Shown: positions 26,456 to 35,632, counted from the first letter of the stretch. The stretch: 64,000 nucleotides of DNA from Anaerovibrio slackiae (GCF_009695585.1 NZ_VUNR01000004.1:62001-126000); one strand, 5' to 3'. Translations and numbers: made by a program. Notes: generated by a model not told the origin, from the letters alone.

Positions 26456-27295
26456 TTATTTCTTCCACGGCAGGCGGGATTTCTTCACATTGGCATTTTC
26501 CCACATGAGGATAGCCTCCAGCACGGAGCCGGAAATGCAGCGGGACTTGGCAGAAATGGTCACACAGTTGGTAGGCATGGTGCTAGGGTCAATCTCCGCA
26601 ATCTTGAGCCCTGTGCGCACCGGGCAGCCGTCATGCAAAAGCCCTCTGAGCACGCCTTCCACAGGAGCCTTGATTTCAAAAACATGCCCACCATCCATGT
26701 GCAACTTGGCAATGGTTTCATTTTTCTTCACGATGTAGGACAGGGGATGACCTGCTTCCAGATAGCCGTCACACGGGGCATTGATGGAATGGGAGGCACG
26801 CATCAGGGCGCGGACCTCAATGGTTTCCTTCTCCGGCAGTGCCTGCCCCTCATAGATGAGGCGCCCCAGGTTGTGGCCACGGGTAGTCTCCACCACGCAG
26901 TTCACATCCTTGCCGGCAGTAAAGCCCGGGCCGATAGCGATAGTAAAGTCCGCCATGTCCTTGCTGGTGCCCATATTGCGCTTGGCATAAATGGCATCCA
27001 CCAGAATGCGCGGCTTCAGCCTGGACAGGCACGCCGCCTCCGGGTCCACCATAATCACCAGCTTGCCATCCTTCAGCATTTTTTCTGCCTCGGAAAGATG
27101 AGCCGCCTTGTAGCAGGTAAGCCTCTCCACCTTCTTTTCCCCTTCATAGACAGCCTCTGCAAAGACAATGCTGCGCCTGATGGCAGAAGGGTATTCCTTC
27201 TCCAGCATCAGGACCTGATAGCCCGTATTGTACAAGCGATGGGCAATGCCGGTAGCCAGCTCGCCGCCGCCGCGAATCACAACCAACTTTTTCAT
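26456..27295 (-). CDS. yqeB: YqeB family selenium-dependent molybdenum hydroxylase maturation protein
   Basis: 279 residues with an N-terminal Rossmann-like segment (MKKLVVIRGGGELATGIAHRL) and a biotinyl-lipoyl-like C-terminal part (HSINAPCDGYLEAGHPLSYIVKKNETIAKL, then FEIKAPVEGVLRGLLHDG). This is the EF2563/YqeB family, which in known genomes accompanies selenium-dependent molybdenum hydroxylases (xanthine dehydrogenase-type enzymes) and is thought to mature their cofactor. None of the usual partners (yqeC, mocA, selD, hydroxylase subunits) is in this window. Cytoplasmic. ATG 27295 with AGGAGTG somewhat upstream. Confidence 0.88.
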   Translation of the reverse strand: MKKLVVIRGGGELATGIAHRLYNTGYQVLMLEKEYPSAIRRSIVFAEAVYEGEKKVERLTCYKAAHLSEAEKMLKDGKLVIMVDPEAACLSRLKPRILVDAIYAKRNMGTSKDMADFTIAIGPGFTAGKDVNCVVETTRGHNLGRLIYEGQALPEKETIEVRALMRASHSINAPCDGYLEAGHPLSYIVKKNETIAKLHMDGGHVFEIKAPVEGVLRGLLHDGCPVRTGLKIAEIDPSTMPTNCVTISAKSRCISGSVLEAILMWENANVKKSRLPWKK

Positions 27296-27317
27296 GCTTT
27301 TTCGTCACTCCTGTCAC

Positions 27318-27406
27318 TATCACCAAAATCAGCTGCCACAAAAATCAGATGCCAGTAAAATCAGCCGTCACCAAAATCAGCTATCATCAAGCCATCTGTC
27401 ACAAAA
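27318..27406. repeat. Degenerate 16-base tandem repeat before yqeB
   Basis: Five to six imperfect copies of CAAAATCAGCTGTCAC lie between the radical SAM gene and yqeB. No spacers, so not CRISPR. Confidence 0.7.
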
Positions 27407-28072
27407 TCAGCTGTCCTCATAAATGCGTACTCTCAGCTGCAAGCCCTTTTCCTGGCAGAGCTTCCGGCAGGCCTCAATCTCAGCCTGGTCCTCCACCTTT
27501 TCCACCACCGTCAGCACCACATTGGGAATATGCTCCTTGCAGTCCATGGCAAATTTCAGCATGGCCTCAAAGGCACCGATGCCGTACTTTGCCCTGGTCA
27601 GCTCCAGATAACGCTCTGCGTTGGAAGCGTTCAGGCTGATGGAGATGGTATCCACCAGGCCCTCGAAATCCCCTGCCACGGAACGCCCATAGGCCAGGTC
27701 AGCCAGGCCGTTGGTGTTCAGCCGGATAGGCATATCAAGATGCTTCTGCCGCACATAAGCCATCAGCTCCAGCAGCACATCCAGCCGCATGGTAGGCTCC
27801 CCGAAGCCGCAGAAGACAATCTCCTTTGCCATGTCCCACGGCAGCTTGTCCAGCTCCTCCTTGACCTCATCCACCGATGGCTCCTGCTTCAGCCACAGGG
27901 TGCTTTCCTCCGCCATGTGCTTCATGGTGCGCAGGCAAAAGGTGCAGGCACAATTGCACTGATTGGTAATATTCACATAAAAGCCGCGCTTGCCCTCAGG
28001 CTGCTCCTTCAGGCTGTCTGCCACCTGCACGTAGCGGCCGCCCTCATGAACGGCATAAACCAGCATACTCAA
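27407..28072 (-). CDS. TatD-linked radical SAM protein
   Basis: A 221-residue radical S-adenosylmethionine enzyme. The Fe-S cluster motif CxxxCxxC lies in NQCNCACTFCLRT (about residues 37-46), followed by the GFGEPTMR motif that contacts SAM and a NTNGLADL strand. Length and the ITNQCNCACTFC context match the TatD-associated radical SAM family, whose gene usually neighbours tatD; no tatD is here. Substrate unknown. Starts available are TTG 28072 and ATG 28066; GGAG lies about ten bases before the TTG. Possibly in one transcript with yqeB. Confidence 0.85.
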   Translation of the reverse strand: MSMLVYAVHEGGRYVQVADSLKEQPEGKRGFYVNITNQCNCACTFCLRTMKHMAEESTLWLKQEPSVDEVKEELDKLPWDMAKEIVFCGFGEPTMRLDVLLELMAYVRQKHLDMPIRLNTNGLADLAYGRSVAGDFEGLVDTISISLNASNAERYLELTRAKYGIGAFEAMLKFAMDCKEHIPNVVLTVVEKVEDQAEIEACRKLCQEKGLQLRVRIYEDS

Positions 28073-28104
28073 ATTCTCTCACTCCACATCAAAAATATAA
28101 CAAT

Positions 28105-28168
28105 AACACGCCATCATATACAAATCATATACAAATCATATACAAACCATGTATAAACCATATCCAAA
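28105..28168. repeat. Degenerate 12-base tandem repeat
   Basis: About five copies of ATCATATACAAA drifting to ACCATGTATAAA, in the gap between pdxK and the radical SAM gene. Confidence 0.7.
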
Positions 28169-28180
28169 CGGCCACAAATA

Positions 28181-29047
28181 CTAATCCAGCTCCGTCAGGT
28201 ATTCCTCAAAGGCAAGCCCGTAGTTCCACGGCAAATCCAGCTCCACCGTGTACCGAAGCGCCTTGGTAATAAATCCTGCCGCCTTCTCCACCGACTCCTG
28301 CAAGGACAGGCCCCTGACCAGGCCGCCAGCCACAATGGCCGCAAAGGCATCACCTGTGCCTGACCTGTCACCGCCTATTTTCGGCTCCCGGACAATGGAA
28401 TGGCTGCCTCCCTTCTCATAGAGGAAGTTCAGCACCTGCCCCTCCCCCTGCAAGCCGGTAATCACCACCTGCTCCGGGCCTCTTTCGGACAGCGCCCTGG
28501 CCATCTTCGCCAGGGCATCCTCGCCAATCACCCCGTTCTCAGGATATGCCTCATCCAGAAGCTGGCAGGCCTCCGTAAGGTTCGGCGTCACCAGGTCGGC
28601 ATGCTTCAGAAGCCTTTTCATCTCCCGGCAGATTTCCGGCGTATAGGAGGAATACAGCTTGCCGTAGTCCCCCATCACCGGGTCCACCATCACCCGGGTA
28701 AAGGATTTCTTGAACCGCCGCACGAACTCCTCCACGATATTTATCTGCTCCACGGAGCCCAGGAAGCCGGTACAGATGCCGTCAAACTCCAGCCCGTTCA
28801 CCGCCCAGTTTTCCATATAAGGGCGCATCCTGTCAGTATAATCGTCAATATAATGCTCGGCAAACCCCGTGTGCACGGACAAAACCGCCGTAGGCAACGG
28901 GCATGCCTGAATCTTCATGGCAGAAATCAACGGCAGCTCCACCGCGATGGAGCAACGGCCAAAGCCTGTCATATCATTTATCAGCGCAATGCGCTTCTGT
29001 CTTTTCATCGCCATATTATCCATATTCTCAACCATCGCCTTATTCAT
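28181..29047 (-). CDS. Pyridoxamine/pyridoxal kinase
   Basis: Phosphorylates B6 vitamers to feed the PLP pool (salvage). The ribokinase-like fold starts KRIALINDMTGFGRCSIAVELPLISAM and has the C-terminal ATP/anion-hole motif GGDRSGTGDAFAAIVAGGL with the catalytic Asp. This matches the PdxK/PdxY-like pyridoxamine kinase group of Firmicutes. Several in-frame ATGs crowd the start (29047, 29035, 29023, 29014, 29008); 29047 has GGTGG upstream, but the family N-terminus begins near the last. No membrane segment; cytoplasmic. Confidence 0.88.
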   Translation of the reverse strand: MNKAMVENMDNMAMKRQKRIALINDMTGFGRCSIAVELPLISAMKIQACPLPTAVLSVHTGFAEHYIDDYTDRMRPYMENWAVNGLEFDGICTGFLGSVEQINIVEEFVRRFKKSFTRVMVDPVMGDYGKLYSSYTPEICREMKRLLKHADLVTPNLTEACQLLDEAYPENGVIGEDALAKMARALSERGPEQVVITGLQGEGQVLNFLYEKGGSHSIVREPKIGGDRSGTGDAFAAIVAGGLVRGLSLQESVEKAAGFITKALRYTVELDLPWNYGLAFEEYLTELD

Positions 29048-29075
29048 AGTCACAGCCACCGTCAAAAAATCTTTT

Positions 29076-29150
29076 CACCATGTCATTTCTCATGTCATTT
29101 CCCATACCACTTGCCATGCTATTTGCCACCAAAGCATTAACATGCATTGA
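29076..29150. repeat. Degenerate repeat of CATGTCATTTCC type
   Basis: CATGTCATTTCTCATGTCAT, then CATACCACTTGC and CATGCTATTTGC, a 12-13-base period, between the SEDS gene and pdxK. Confidence 0.6.
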
Positions 29151-29155
29151 CAGCA

Positions 29156-30376
29156 TCACTTAATCCGCTGCAGCCTGCGCCGCCCCGGCATGGCAGCCAG
29201 TGCCGCCTCGTGATTTTTCAGGTTGTTGCGCCGGAGCTCGTCCAGCTTTTCCTTGGCCTGCTTCGCCCTGCTGTAGCGGCCGATATTGATCAGCACCCCC
29301 ACGGAAAACATGGTCATCATCAGGGATGTGCCGCCATAGCTGATAAAGGGCAGCGGCACGCCCACCACCGGGAAGCAGCCGGCCACCATGGAGATATTCA
29401 CCACCGCCTGGCCTACCACCAAAAGCATGATGCCCCCTGCCAGCAGCTGGCCGTAGACATCATAGGCATCCCGGGCAATCCGCACGGCATAATAGGCAAA
29501 AGCCCCATACAAAAGCAGCACCAGTGCCACCAGCACAAAGCCGTTCTCCTGGCAGAACACCGCAAAGGCAAAGTCAGTATGCGCCTCCGGCAGGTAGGCG
29601 TACTTTGCCAGTCCCTGCCCCAGCCCCATGCCCCAAAAGCCGCCGGAGCCGATGGCCGTCACGGACTGCACCGTCTGATAGCCCATGCCCTGGGCATCAG
29701 ACCAGGGGTTGAACATGACCTTGATGCGCTCCAGGCGATAGGGCTGATAGATGCACATGCCCACCACCGCTGCCAGCCCCACCAGAGCCAGCCGCTGCAG
29801 CTTGTAGGTTTTCAGCCCCGCCATCCACAGCATCACAATGGGTATGCCCAGAATGACGCATGCCGTCCCCATGTCCGGCTCCATCTCAACCGCCACAAAC
29901 AAAAAAGCAATAAAAGCGTATTGGGCGTTGAGGATATTGATGGGCAGCTTGTGCTCCACCCGGTAGGAGAGGATATAGGCCGCTATCATCACGCTGCATA
30001 TCTTGGCAAACTCCGCCGGCTGGAAGGAAAATGCCCCCAGGTAAATCCACCGCTTTGCACCGTTGACCACAGTGCCTGCCGCCAGCACAAAAAGCAGCAG
30101 TGCCGCTATGCTGAGGGCTACAGGCCCCAGCCAGTCACGCCACTTGTGGTAATCCACCCGCCAGGACATGGCAAACAGCACGAAGCCTATCCCCATGCTG
30201 ATGAGATGCTTCAAAAGGTATGCATAGGGTGCGCTATTCTCATTTTCTGCCGTAATAAATGTAGAGCTAAAAACATTTACCATCCCCACTACCAGCAGCA
30301 CCGCCATTAGCCAGATTATTGCCTCGTGGTCACTGCCCCAGGGAAGCTTTCTCTTTGGAATAAGCACTTTTTTCAA
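29156..30376 (-). CDS. SEDS-family peptidoglycan glycosyltransferase (FtsW/RodA/SpoVE type)
   Basis: Polymerises lipid II into glycan strands at the inner membrane with a partner penicillin-binding protein. 406 residues, about ten membrane segments, and SEDS hallmarks: GAKRWIYLGAFSFQPAEFAK (with the catalytic-region W and the QPSE-like QPAE), HTDFAFAVFCQENGF, and PLPFISYGGTS near the C-terminus. I cannot separate FtsW from RodA with certainty; the HTDFAF block and PFISYGG favour FtsW. TTG start 30376 overlaps the trmB stop by 4 bp, so the two are coupled. A basic cytoplasmic tail follows the last helix. Confidence 0.93.
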   Translation of the reverse strand: MKKVLIPKRKLPWGSDHEAIIWLMAVLLVVGMVNVFSSTFITAENENSAPYAYLLKHLISMGIGFVLFAMSWRVDYHKWRDWLGPVALSIAALLLFVLAAGTVVNGAKRWIYLGAFSFQPAEFAKICSVMIAAYILSYRVEHKLPINILNAQYAFIAFLFVAVEMEPDMGTACVILGIPIVMLWMAGLKTYKLQRLALVGLAAVVGMCIYQPYRLERIKVMFNPWSDAQGMGYQTVQSVTAIGSGGFWGMGLGQGLAKYAYLPEAHTDFAFAVFCQENGFVLVALVLLLYGAFAYYAVRIARDAYDVYGQLLAGGIMLLVVGQAVVNISMVAGCFPVVGVPLPFISYGGTSLMMTMFSVGVLINIGRYSRAKQAKEKLDELRRNNLKNHEAALAAMPGRRRLQRIK

Positions 30377-31023
30377 GCGAACACGACCTCACATCTATTT
30401 ATCTTCTCGCCAAAGCCGCTGAACTTGCGCTCATACTCGGTCATGATATTGTCCGGACGGTTTTCGCTATGCAAGTCAAAGGAAACATCCTCCACCGCAA
30501 GGCCTGCTTCCGCAAACTGCTCCAGAGAAAAATCAAAGAGGGGACGGTTATCCGTCTTAAAAATCAGCCTGCCCGGCTTTTTCAGGAGCTTTCCGTACCG
30601 CTGCAAAAAGCCGATATGGGTAAGCCGCCTCTTGGCATGCCGCGCCTTTGGCCACGGGTCGCAGAAATTGATGTAGAACTGATCCACCTCATGCTCGGCA
30701 AAGATATTTTCAATATTGTTTATATCAAATACCAAAAGCTTTACATTGGCAAGCCCCAATGCCCGCGCCTTTTTGGCAGCCGAATAAAGCACATCCTGCT
30801 GAGCCTCGATGCCAATAAAATTCACCTCGGGATGCCTGAGGGCCAGCTGGCTGATAAAATCACCCTTGCCGGTGCCCAGCTCCACATAAAGGCTGCCAGG
30901 CCTGCCAAAGACCTGCTGCCAGCAGCCCTTCTGCTCCTCGCCTGCCGGCCTGTCCTTCGGGAATACAAAATCATCAAAATCGTGAATAGCTTCGTCTACC
31001 CAGGGTTTTCTTCTTAAACGCAC
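30373..31023 (-). CDS. trmB: tRNA (guanine46-N7)-methyltransferase
   Basis: Methylates G46 in the variable loop of tRNAs with SAM. 216 residues with VELGTGKGDFISQLALRHPEVNFIGIE (SAM-binding), QFYINFCDPWPKARHAKRRLTH (the family DPWPKxxHxKRR block that binds tRNA) and FKTDNRPLFDFSLE. GTG start 31023 has AGGAGGAAG six bases upstream. Upstream partner of the SEDS gene, overlapping by 4 bp. Confidence 0.96.
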   Translation of the reverse strand: MRLRRKPWVDEAIHDFDDFVFPKDRPAGEEQKGCWQQVFGRPGSLYVELGTGKGDFISQLALRHPEVNFIGIEAQQDVLYSAAKKARALGLANVKLLVFDINNIENIFAEHEVDQFYINFCDPWPKARHAKRRLTHIGFLQRYGKLLKKPGRLIFKTDNRPLFDFSLEQFAEAGLAVEDVSFDLHSENRPDNIMTEYERKFSGFGEKINRCEVVFA

Positions 31024-31116
31024 AAGCTTCCTCCTATACTACGCTGTTATCTATCAATCACAACGTCTTAATAATTAATAAGTACATAGCAAATATTAAA
31101 TATTAAATAGCAAATA

Positions 31117-33045
31117 TCAGCTATCAATCTTGCTCTTTTCAATGCCGTATTTCTTGAGGTATCTGTACAGGGTGACACGGCTCACATGCAAGAGAGTAGA
31201 CAGGCGGCTGATATTGCCTCCTGCCACGCGCCACACCTTGATAAATACCTCCTTGTCCTCTTTCCATCTGGCATCCAGGGTAATATCCCCAAAGAGGTTG
31301 ATGTCCTCAGCGTGGATAACCTCCCCCTCCGTGCGGAAAAAGGCATGCTCTATCACATTCTGCAGCTGCTTGATATTGCCCGGCCACTCATAGGTCATGA
31401 GAAAATCCACCGCATCCGGGGCCAGTGCCTTGGCAGAGGACTGGTGCAGCCCTGCCAGCTCTGACAGGATATGCTCTCCCAGCACCCCGATATCCTCCTT
31501 GCGGTTCCTGAGAGGCGGTATGCGGATAACGCTGTGGGACAGCACCTCATACAGGGACTTGTCAAAGCTGCCCCGCTCTGTCAGCCGCCGGAGCTCCGTA
31601 TCACAGGCAGCTACCAGCCGCACATTGATGGGACGGCTGGTCTCCTCGCCGATACGGCTGGACTCCATGGTAGTCAGGGAGGCCGCCAGGGCACGGGCGA
31701 TATCCGTTGGCATTTTTTCGATTTCGTCTATAAAAAGAGTGCCGCCGGATGCCAGCTCCAGCTTGCCGGGATGGCTGACCTCCCTGCTGATGCTGACACC
31801 AAAAATCTCCTGCTCCAGAAGCTCCGGGGTAACATCGCCGCAATGCAGGGCAATAAAAGGCCCGGTGGCAAAAGGGCTGGCCTGATGGATGCCGTGAGCC
31901 ATGCGCTGCTTGCCGGTGCCGCTCTCCCCCTGCAGCAGGATATGGGTTCTGCCCTTGGCCAGGCGCAGTGCCTTCTCCTTGACGGAGCTAAAGGCTGCGC
32001 TGGCACAGACCATGGAGCTGAGGCTGTACTTGGCAGTGAAGCCTGCCGCATGAGCCACCATCGTCCGCAAATCCTCTATGGGCATGGAGATTGCCACTAC
32101 GCTGCGCACAGCGTCCTCACTGTCACGCTCAAAGGGCACCACGGTTGTAATATCCTCATAGGTCTTGCTGGGAGTAATCCAGGTCACCTCCCGGTTGTGG
32201 CTGAGCACCCCCTGAAAGCCGGAATATATAGGCGTGTGGCGGTAATTCAGCACCACATCGCTGAGCTTTGTGCCGAAGCTCTTGTTATCCTTGCGGCCGA
32301 TGCCGATTTTTTTCAGCCGCTGCATGCCCAGCTTGTTGGCATAAGCCACCTCGGAGCCCTCCTGCACATGGTATACCGCAAAGGGTATCACATCCAGGAT
32401 TGCCTCCTGAGCCTTCAGCCGGGTCTGCTGCTGGATATAGTTCTCCAGGCCGTAGCACAGGGTTTTCAGCACTGCCATCACCGCCTCCTGGGGCATGTTC
32501 TGATAGTGCATGCCTACCATGGTGATGATATAGCGCATCTTCTTGTCCACGAAAATCGGTGCCGAGCAGGCGTCGCTCTCATGGGAATCCTGCACCCACA
32601 TCTCAGGGCCAAAAAGCCAGAATGGCTGCTGCAAATCATAAGCCATGCTGACGCTGCTGGTGCCGATTTCCTCCACGCCCACCCGGACGCCCTCGATTTC
32701 CCCCGGCGTCATCTGATAAAAGGGCATGGTATAGCTCTTGAGGATAACACATTCCTCGTCCAAAAGCAGCAGGCTGATATCGTATTCCTTGAAAAAATCC
32801 CGCAGGTTGTTGGTCAGGTGCCGCAGGTAGCTGATGGCTTCCTTGTGCAGCCTCTGCCGGGCAGCAAAATCCTCCCTGGACAGCCTGTGGTCCGTATGAA
32901 TCCTGTCTGTAGGCGCACCGTAGGCACGGCTTTTCGCCCAGGAAGCAGCCACCTCCGGATTTACGTTGGGGTCCGGTCTGCCTGTCTTCATATATGATTC
33001 ATAATATGCCTTTAGCTTTTCGCGGCTGCGCGGCCCTCTGATCAT
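31117..33045 (-). CDS. Enhancer-binding-type regulator lacking the GAFTGA loop (DhaR/AcoR-like)
   Basis: 642 residues. Residues ~70-205 form a GAF-like sensor, ~210-330 a PAS-like region, ~345-575 an AAA+ domain, and the end a Fis-type helix-turn-helix (GGNISRLSTLLHVSRVTLYRYLKK). The AAA+ domain keeps Walker A GESGTGKQ (373-380) and Walker B GGTLFIDEI, but where sigma-54 activators have GAFTGA it reads EIFGVSISREVSHPG (412-427), and the arginine-finger region is FDKSLYEVL instead of FREDLYYRL. This suggests it does not remodel sigma-54 holoenzyme but regulates another way, like DhaR of E. coli. Ligand unknown. ATG 33045 with GGAAGGA; divergent from the 33187 gene. Confidence 0.85.
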   Translation of the reverse strand: MIRGPRSREKLKAYYESYMKTGRPDPNVNPEVAASWAKSRAYGAPTDRIHTDHRLSREDFAARQRLHKEAISYLRHLTNNLRDFFKEYDISLLLLDEECVILKSYTMPFYQMTPGEIEGVRVGVEEIGTSSVSMAYDLQQPFWLFGPEMWVQDSHESDACSAPIFVDKKMRYIITMVGMHYQNMPQEAVMAVLKTLCYGLENYIQQQTRLKAQEAILDVIPFAVYHVQEGSEVAYANKLGMQRLKKIGIGRKDNKSFGTKLSDVVLNYRHTPIYSGFQGVLSHNREVTWITPSKTYEDITTVVPFERDSEDAVRSVVAISMPIEDLRTMVAHAAGFTAKYSLSSMVCASAAFSSVKEKALRLAKGRTHILLQGESGTGKQRMAHGIHQASPFATGPFIALHCGDVTPELLEQEIFGVSISREVSHPGKLELASGGTLFIDEIEKMPTDIARALAASLTTMESSRIGEETSRPINVRLVAACDTELRRLTERGSFDKSLYEVLSHSVIRIPPLRNRKEDIGVLGEHILSELAGLHQSSAKALAPDAVDFLMTYEWPGNIKQLQNVIEHAFFRTEGEVIHAEDINLFGDITLDARWKEDKEVFIKVWRVAGGNISRLSTLLHVSRVTLYRYLKKYGIEKSKIDS

Positions 33046-33112
33046 TGTAACATCCTTCCCTTCACTTTACACCCCTTATTCTATCATTACAAGTTTTCTA
33101 CTGCAAATTTAT

Positions 33113-33140
33113 TTTACACACTCACAAATTATGATATAAT
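33113..33140 (+). promoter_or_regulatory. Promoter of the small membrane protein gene
   Basis: TTTACA (33113-33118), 16 bp, TATAAT (33135-33140), 46 bp before the ATG. Confidence 0.7.
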
Positions 33141-33186
33141 GGATTTGCTGTTTGGCAAGAAGGTCTAATGAAAGGGAAGATGAAAA

Positions 33187-33522
33187 ATGGCAACACAGTA
33201 CAAAAAAATTCAGAATAAAATACATCCCAAGGATGAGAAAAAGGAGAATGTGGATTTGAAGCCAAAGGCCAGCCGTGATGCGCTGCTGCTGGTGCTCATT
33301 GCCGTGACACTGATTATCCTGGTGCTGGCATGGAGCAACATGGACGGCATCGGCAGGGGCATGTACGGCGCCCTGTTCGTAGGCATGGTCGTAGTATACA
33401 TCAATCGCCGCATGGAGTTCAGCGACCAGGTGCGCAAGGTGCTCATCGGTGTCAGCTCCGCCCTGATGCTGGCTTCCATCTGCCTGCTGGGACTAAGCAT
33501 GTACAACCAGTTCTTCGGCTAA
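33187..33522 (+). CDS. Small inner-membrane protein of unknown function
   Basis: 111 residues. A highly charged cytoplasmic start (KKIQNKIHPKDEKKENVDLKPKASRD) is followed by three hydrophobic segments (about 31-49, 57-75, and 87-108) with an RRMEFSDQVRK turn. I do not recognise a family. ATG 33187 after GAAAGGGAAG. It has its own promoter and a strong bidirectional terminator, so it is a single-gene unit divergent from the regulator, and may be regulated by it (inference from position only). Confidence 0.75.
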   Translation: MATQYKKIQNKIHPKDEKKENVDLKPKASRDALLLVLIAVTLIILVLAWSNMDGIGRGMYGALFVGMVVVYINRRMEFSDQVRKVLIGVSSALMLASICLLGLSMYNQFFG

Positions 33523-33543
33523 GATAATTTAGCGTTATTATGC

Positions 33544-33595
33544 AAACACCCCTGATATGCCTGCAAAGTGCAGTACATATCAGGGGTGTTTTAAT
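33544..33595. terminator. Bidirectional terminator between the 33187 gene and transketolase
   Basis: 16-bp perfect stem: AAACACCCCTGATATG (33544-33559) with CATATCAGGGGTGTTT (33576-33591). Confidence 0.92.
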
Positions 33596-33604
33596 TCGTG
33601 AAAT

Positions 33605-35590
33605 TTACTTCAGCAGGCTGCGCATGGTCTCAGCCACATTCTCCTTGGTGAAGCCGAACTTCTTAAAGAGAGCGGCAGCCGGTGCGGAAGCACCAAAGCC
33701 CTTCATGCACACAGCGGCGCCATCCAGGCCGATGTATTTGCCCCAGCCAAAGTCGGAGCCGGCCTCCACAGCCACGCGGGCACGGACAGCCTTCGGCAGC
33801 ACCTGCTCCTTGTATTCATCGCTCTGCTGCTCAAAGAGCTCCATGCAAGGCATGGAAACAACCCGTACATCCTTGCCCTCCTGCGCAAGAATCTCCTTGG
33901 CAGCCAGGGAAATGCCCACCTCGGAGCCGGTAGCGATGATGATGCCGTCCGGCACATCCTTCGCTGCATCAGCGATAACATAGCCGCCCTTCAGGGCACC
34001 TTCCTTGCTGCTCGGGATAACGTCAAGGTTCTGACGGGTAAGCACCAGGGCAGTAGGGCTCTCCGTATCAGCCAAAGCAGTGTACCAGCCGGCAGCGGTC
34101 TCCACTGCATCAGCAGGACGGAATACCTGCATGTTCGGCATGGCGCGCAGCATAGCCAGCTGCTCGATTGGCTCATGGGTAGGGCCGTCCTCGCCAACGC
34201 CGATGGAATCATGGGTCAGCACATAGGTAACAGGCAGCTTCATGAGGGCAGCCAAGCGCATCATCGGCTTGATGTAGTCAGAGAATACGAAGAAGGTAGC
34301 CACATAGGCAGTCACGCCGCCATGGAGGGCCATGCCGTTGCCGATAGCCCCCATAGCCAGCTCCCGGACACCGAAGTGCATGTTGCGGCCGTTGCGGTTC
34401 TCCTTGCTGAAGAAATCCTCATCCTTCATCTCCGTCTTGTTGGATGGAGCCAGGTCAGCACTGCCGCCCATGAGGCTTGGCACGATATCCTTCAGCTTGT
34501 TGATGATGTTGCCGGACAGGGCACGGCTGGCAGTAGGCTTCTCAGCCGGAGCCCAGAAGGACTCATCCTCCATCACAGCCTTGATGGCATCCTGATCGTA
34601 GAACTTGTCATGGAGAGCTGCTGCTGCCGGGAACTTCGCCTTCCACTCGGAGAACATGGCATTCCACTTGTCCTCTGCTTCCTGTCCCTTGGCAGCCTTG
34701 GCTGCATAGTCGGCATAGACCTCCTCAGGCACAGTAAACGGCTCGCTAGTCCAGCCCAGGTTATCCTTGGCTGCCTGCAGGTTTTCCTCCCCCAGAGGCT
34801 CGCCATGAGCACTGGCCTTGCCCTGCTTTGCCGGACAGCCGTAGCCGATCTGGGTATGGACGGTAATAAAGGAAGGACGCTCCTTGTCAGCCTTTGCTTC
34901 CTCGATAGCCCTGCCGATAGCAGCCAGATCAGTGCCGTCAGCCACATCGATAGTCTGGAAGCCGAATGCCTCCATGCGCTTCTGCACATCCTCAGTGAAG
35001 GCAGCATCAGTATCGCCCTCGATGGAAATGTTGTTGCTGTCATAGATGACAATCAGCTTGGACAAGCCAAGGGTGCCTGCCAGGGAGAAGGCCTCGGAGG
35101 AAATACCCTCCATCATGCAGCCATCACCGCCCAGGGCAAAGGTATAATGGTCATACACAGGATAGCCCGGCTTGTTGAACTTCTCAGCCAGATGTGCCTC
35201 GGCAATCGCCATGCCCACTGCCATGCCCATGCCTGCTCCCAGAGGGCCGGTAGTTGCCTCAACGCCTACAGTGTGGCCGTACTCAGGATGGCCAGGAGTC
35301 AGGGAATCCAGCTGACGGAAATTCTTCAGGTCATCCATGGTCAGGCCGTAGCCAAAGAGATGCAGCAGGGAATACAGCATGGCAGAGCCATGGCCGCCGG
35401 ACAGGATAAAGCGGTCCCGGTTCAGCCACTTTGGATTTTTCGGATTGTGGCTCATGTGCCTGCCCCACAGCTCGTAAGCGATTGGCGCACAGCCCATCGG
35501 CAGGCCAGGATGGCCGGACTTTGCCTTCTGAATCATCTCGGCAGCCAGAATACGGATGGCATTTACACTGGTGTTCTCAACATTAATCAA
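33605..35590 (-). CDS. tkt: Transketolase
   Basis: Thiamine-diphosphate enzyme of the non-oxidative pentose phosphate pathway. About 661 residues: SGHPGLPMGCAPIAYELWGRH near the start, GDGCMMEGISSEA (ThDP/Mg motif region GDG...N), the pyrimidine-binding domain with DSIGVGEDGPTHEPIEQL, and the C-terminal domain ending ENVAETMRSLLK. The start is ambiguous: TTG 35590 (MINVENTSVNAIR) has AGGAGA at workable spacing, while a GTG at 35599 is only one base from that site. It would process pentose phosphate produced by the arabinose genes elsewhere in this window, though it is not linked to them. Confidence 0.96.
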   Translation of the reverse strand: MINVENTSVNAIRILAAEMIQKAKSGHPGLPMGCAPIAYELWGRHMSHNPKNPKWLNRDRFILSGGHGSAMLYSLLHLFGYGLTMDDLKNFRQLDSLTPGHPEYGHTVGVEATTGPLGAGMGMAVGMAIAEAHLAEKFNKPGYPVYDHYTFALGGDGCMMEGISSEAFSLAGTLGLSKLIVIYDSNNISIEGDTDAAFTEDVQKRMEAFGFQTIDVADGTDLAAIGRAIEEAKADKERPSFITVHTQIGYGCPAKQGKASAHGEPLGEENLQAAKDNLGWTSEPFTVPEEVYADYAAKAAKGQEAEDKWNAMFSEWKAKFPAAAALHDKFYDQDAIKAVMEDESFWAPAEKPTASRALSGNIINKLKDIVPSLMGGSADLAPSNKTEMKDEDFFSKENRNGRNMHFGVRELAMGAIGNGMALHGGVTAYVATFFVFSDYIKPMMRLAALMKLPVTYVLTHDSIGVGEDGPTHEPIEQLAMLRAMPNMQVFRPADAVETAAGWYTALADTESPTALVLTRQNLDVIPSSKEGALKGGYVIADAAKDVPDGIIIATGSEVGISLAAKEILAQEGKDVRVVSMPCMELFEQQSDEYKEQVLPKAVRARVAVEAGSDFGWGKYIGLDGAAVCMKGFGASAPAAALFKKFGFTKENVAETMRSLLK

Positions 35591-35632
35591 CGGTAACACT
35601 CTCCTTCTGTTATACAGATACCTCTAATCCAT

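Noticed and set aside
27318-27416. CRISPR array
   Set aside because: Repeats are contiguous with a 16-base period and no spacers, and no cas genes are in the window.
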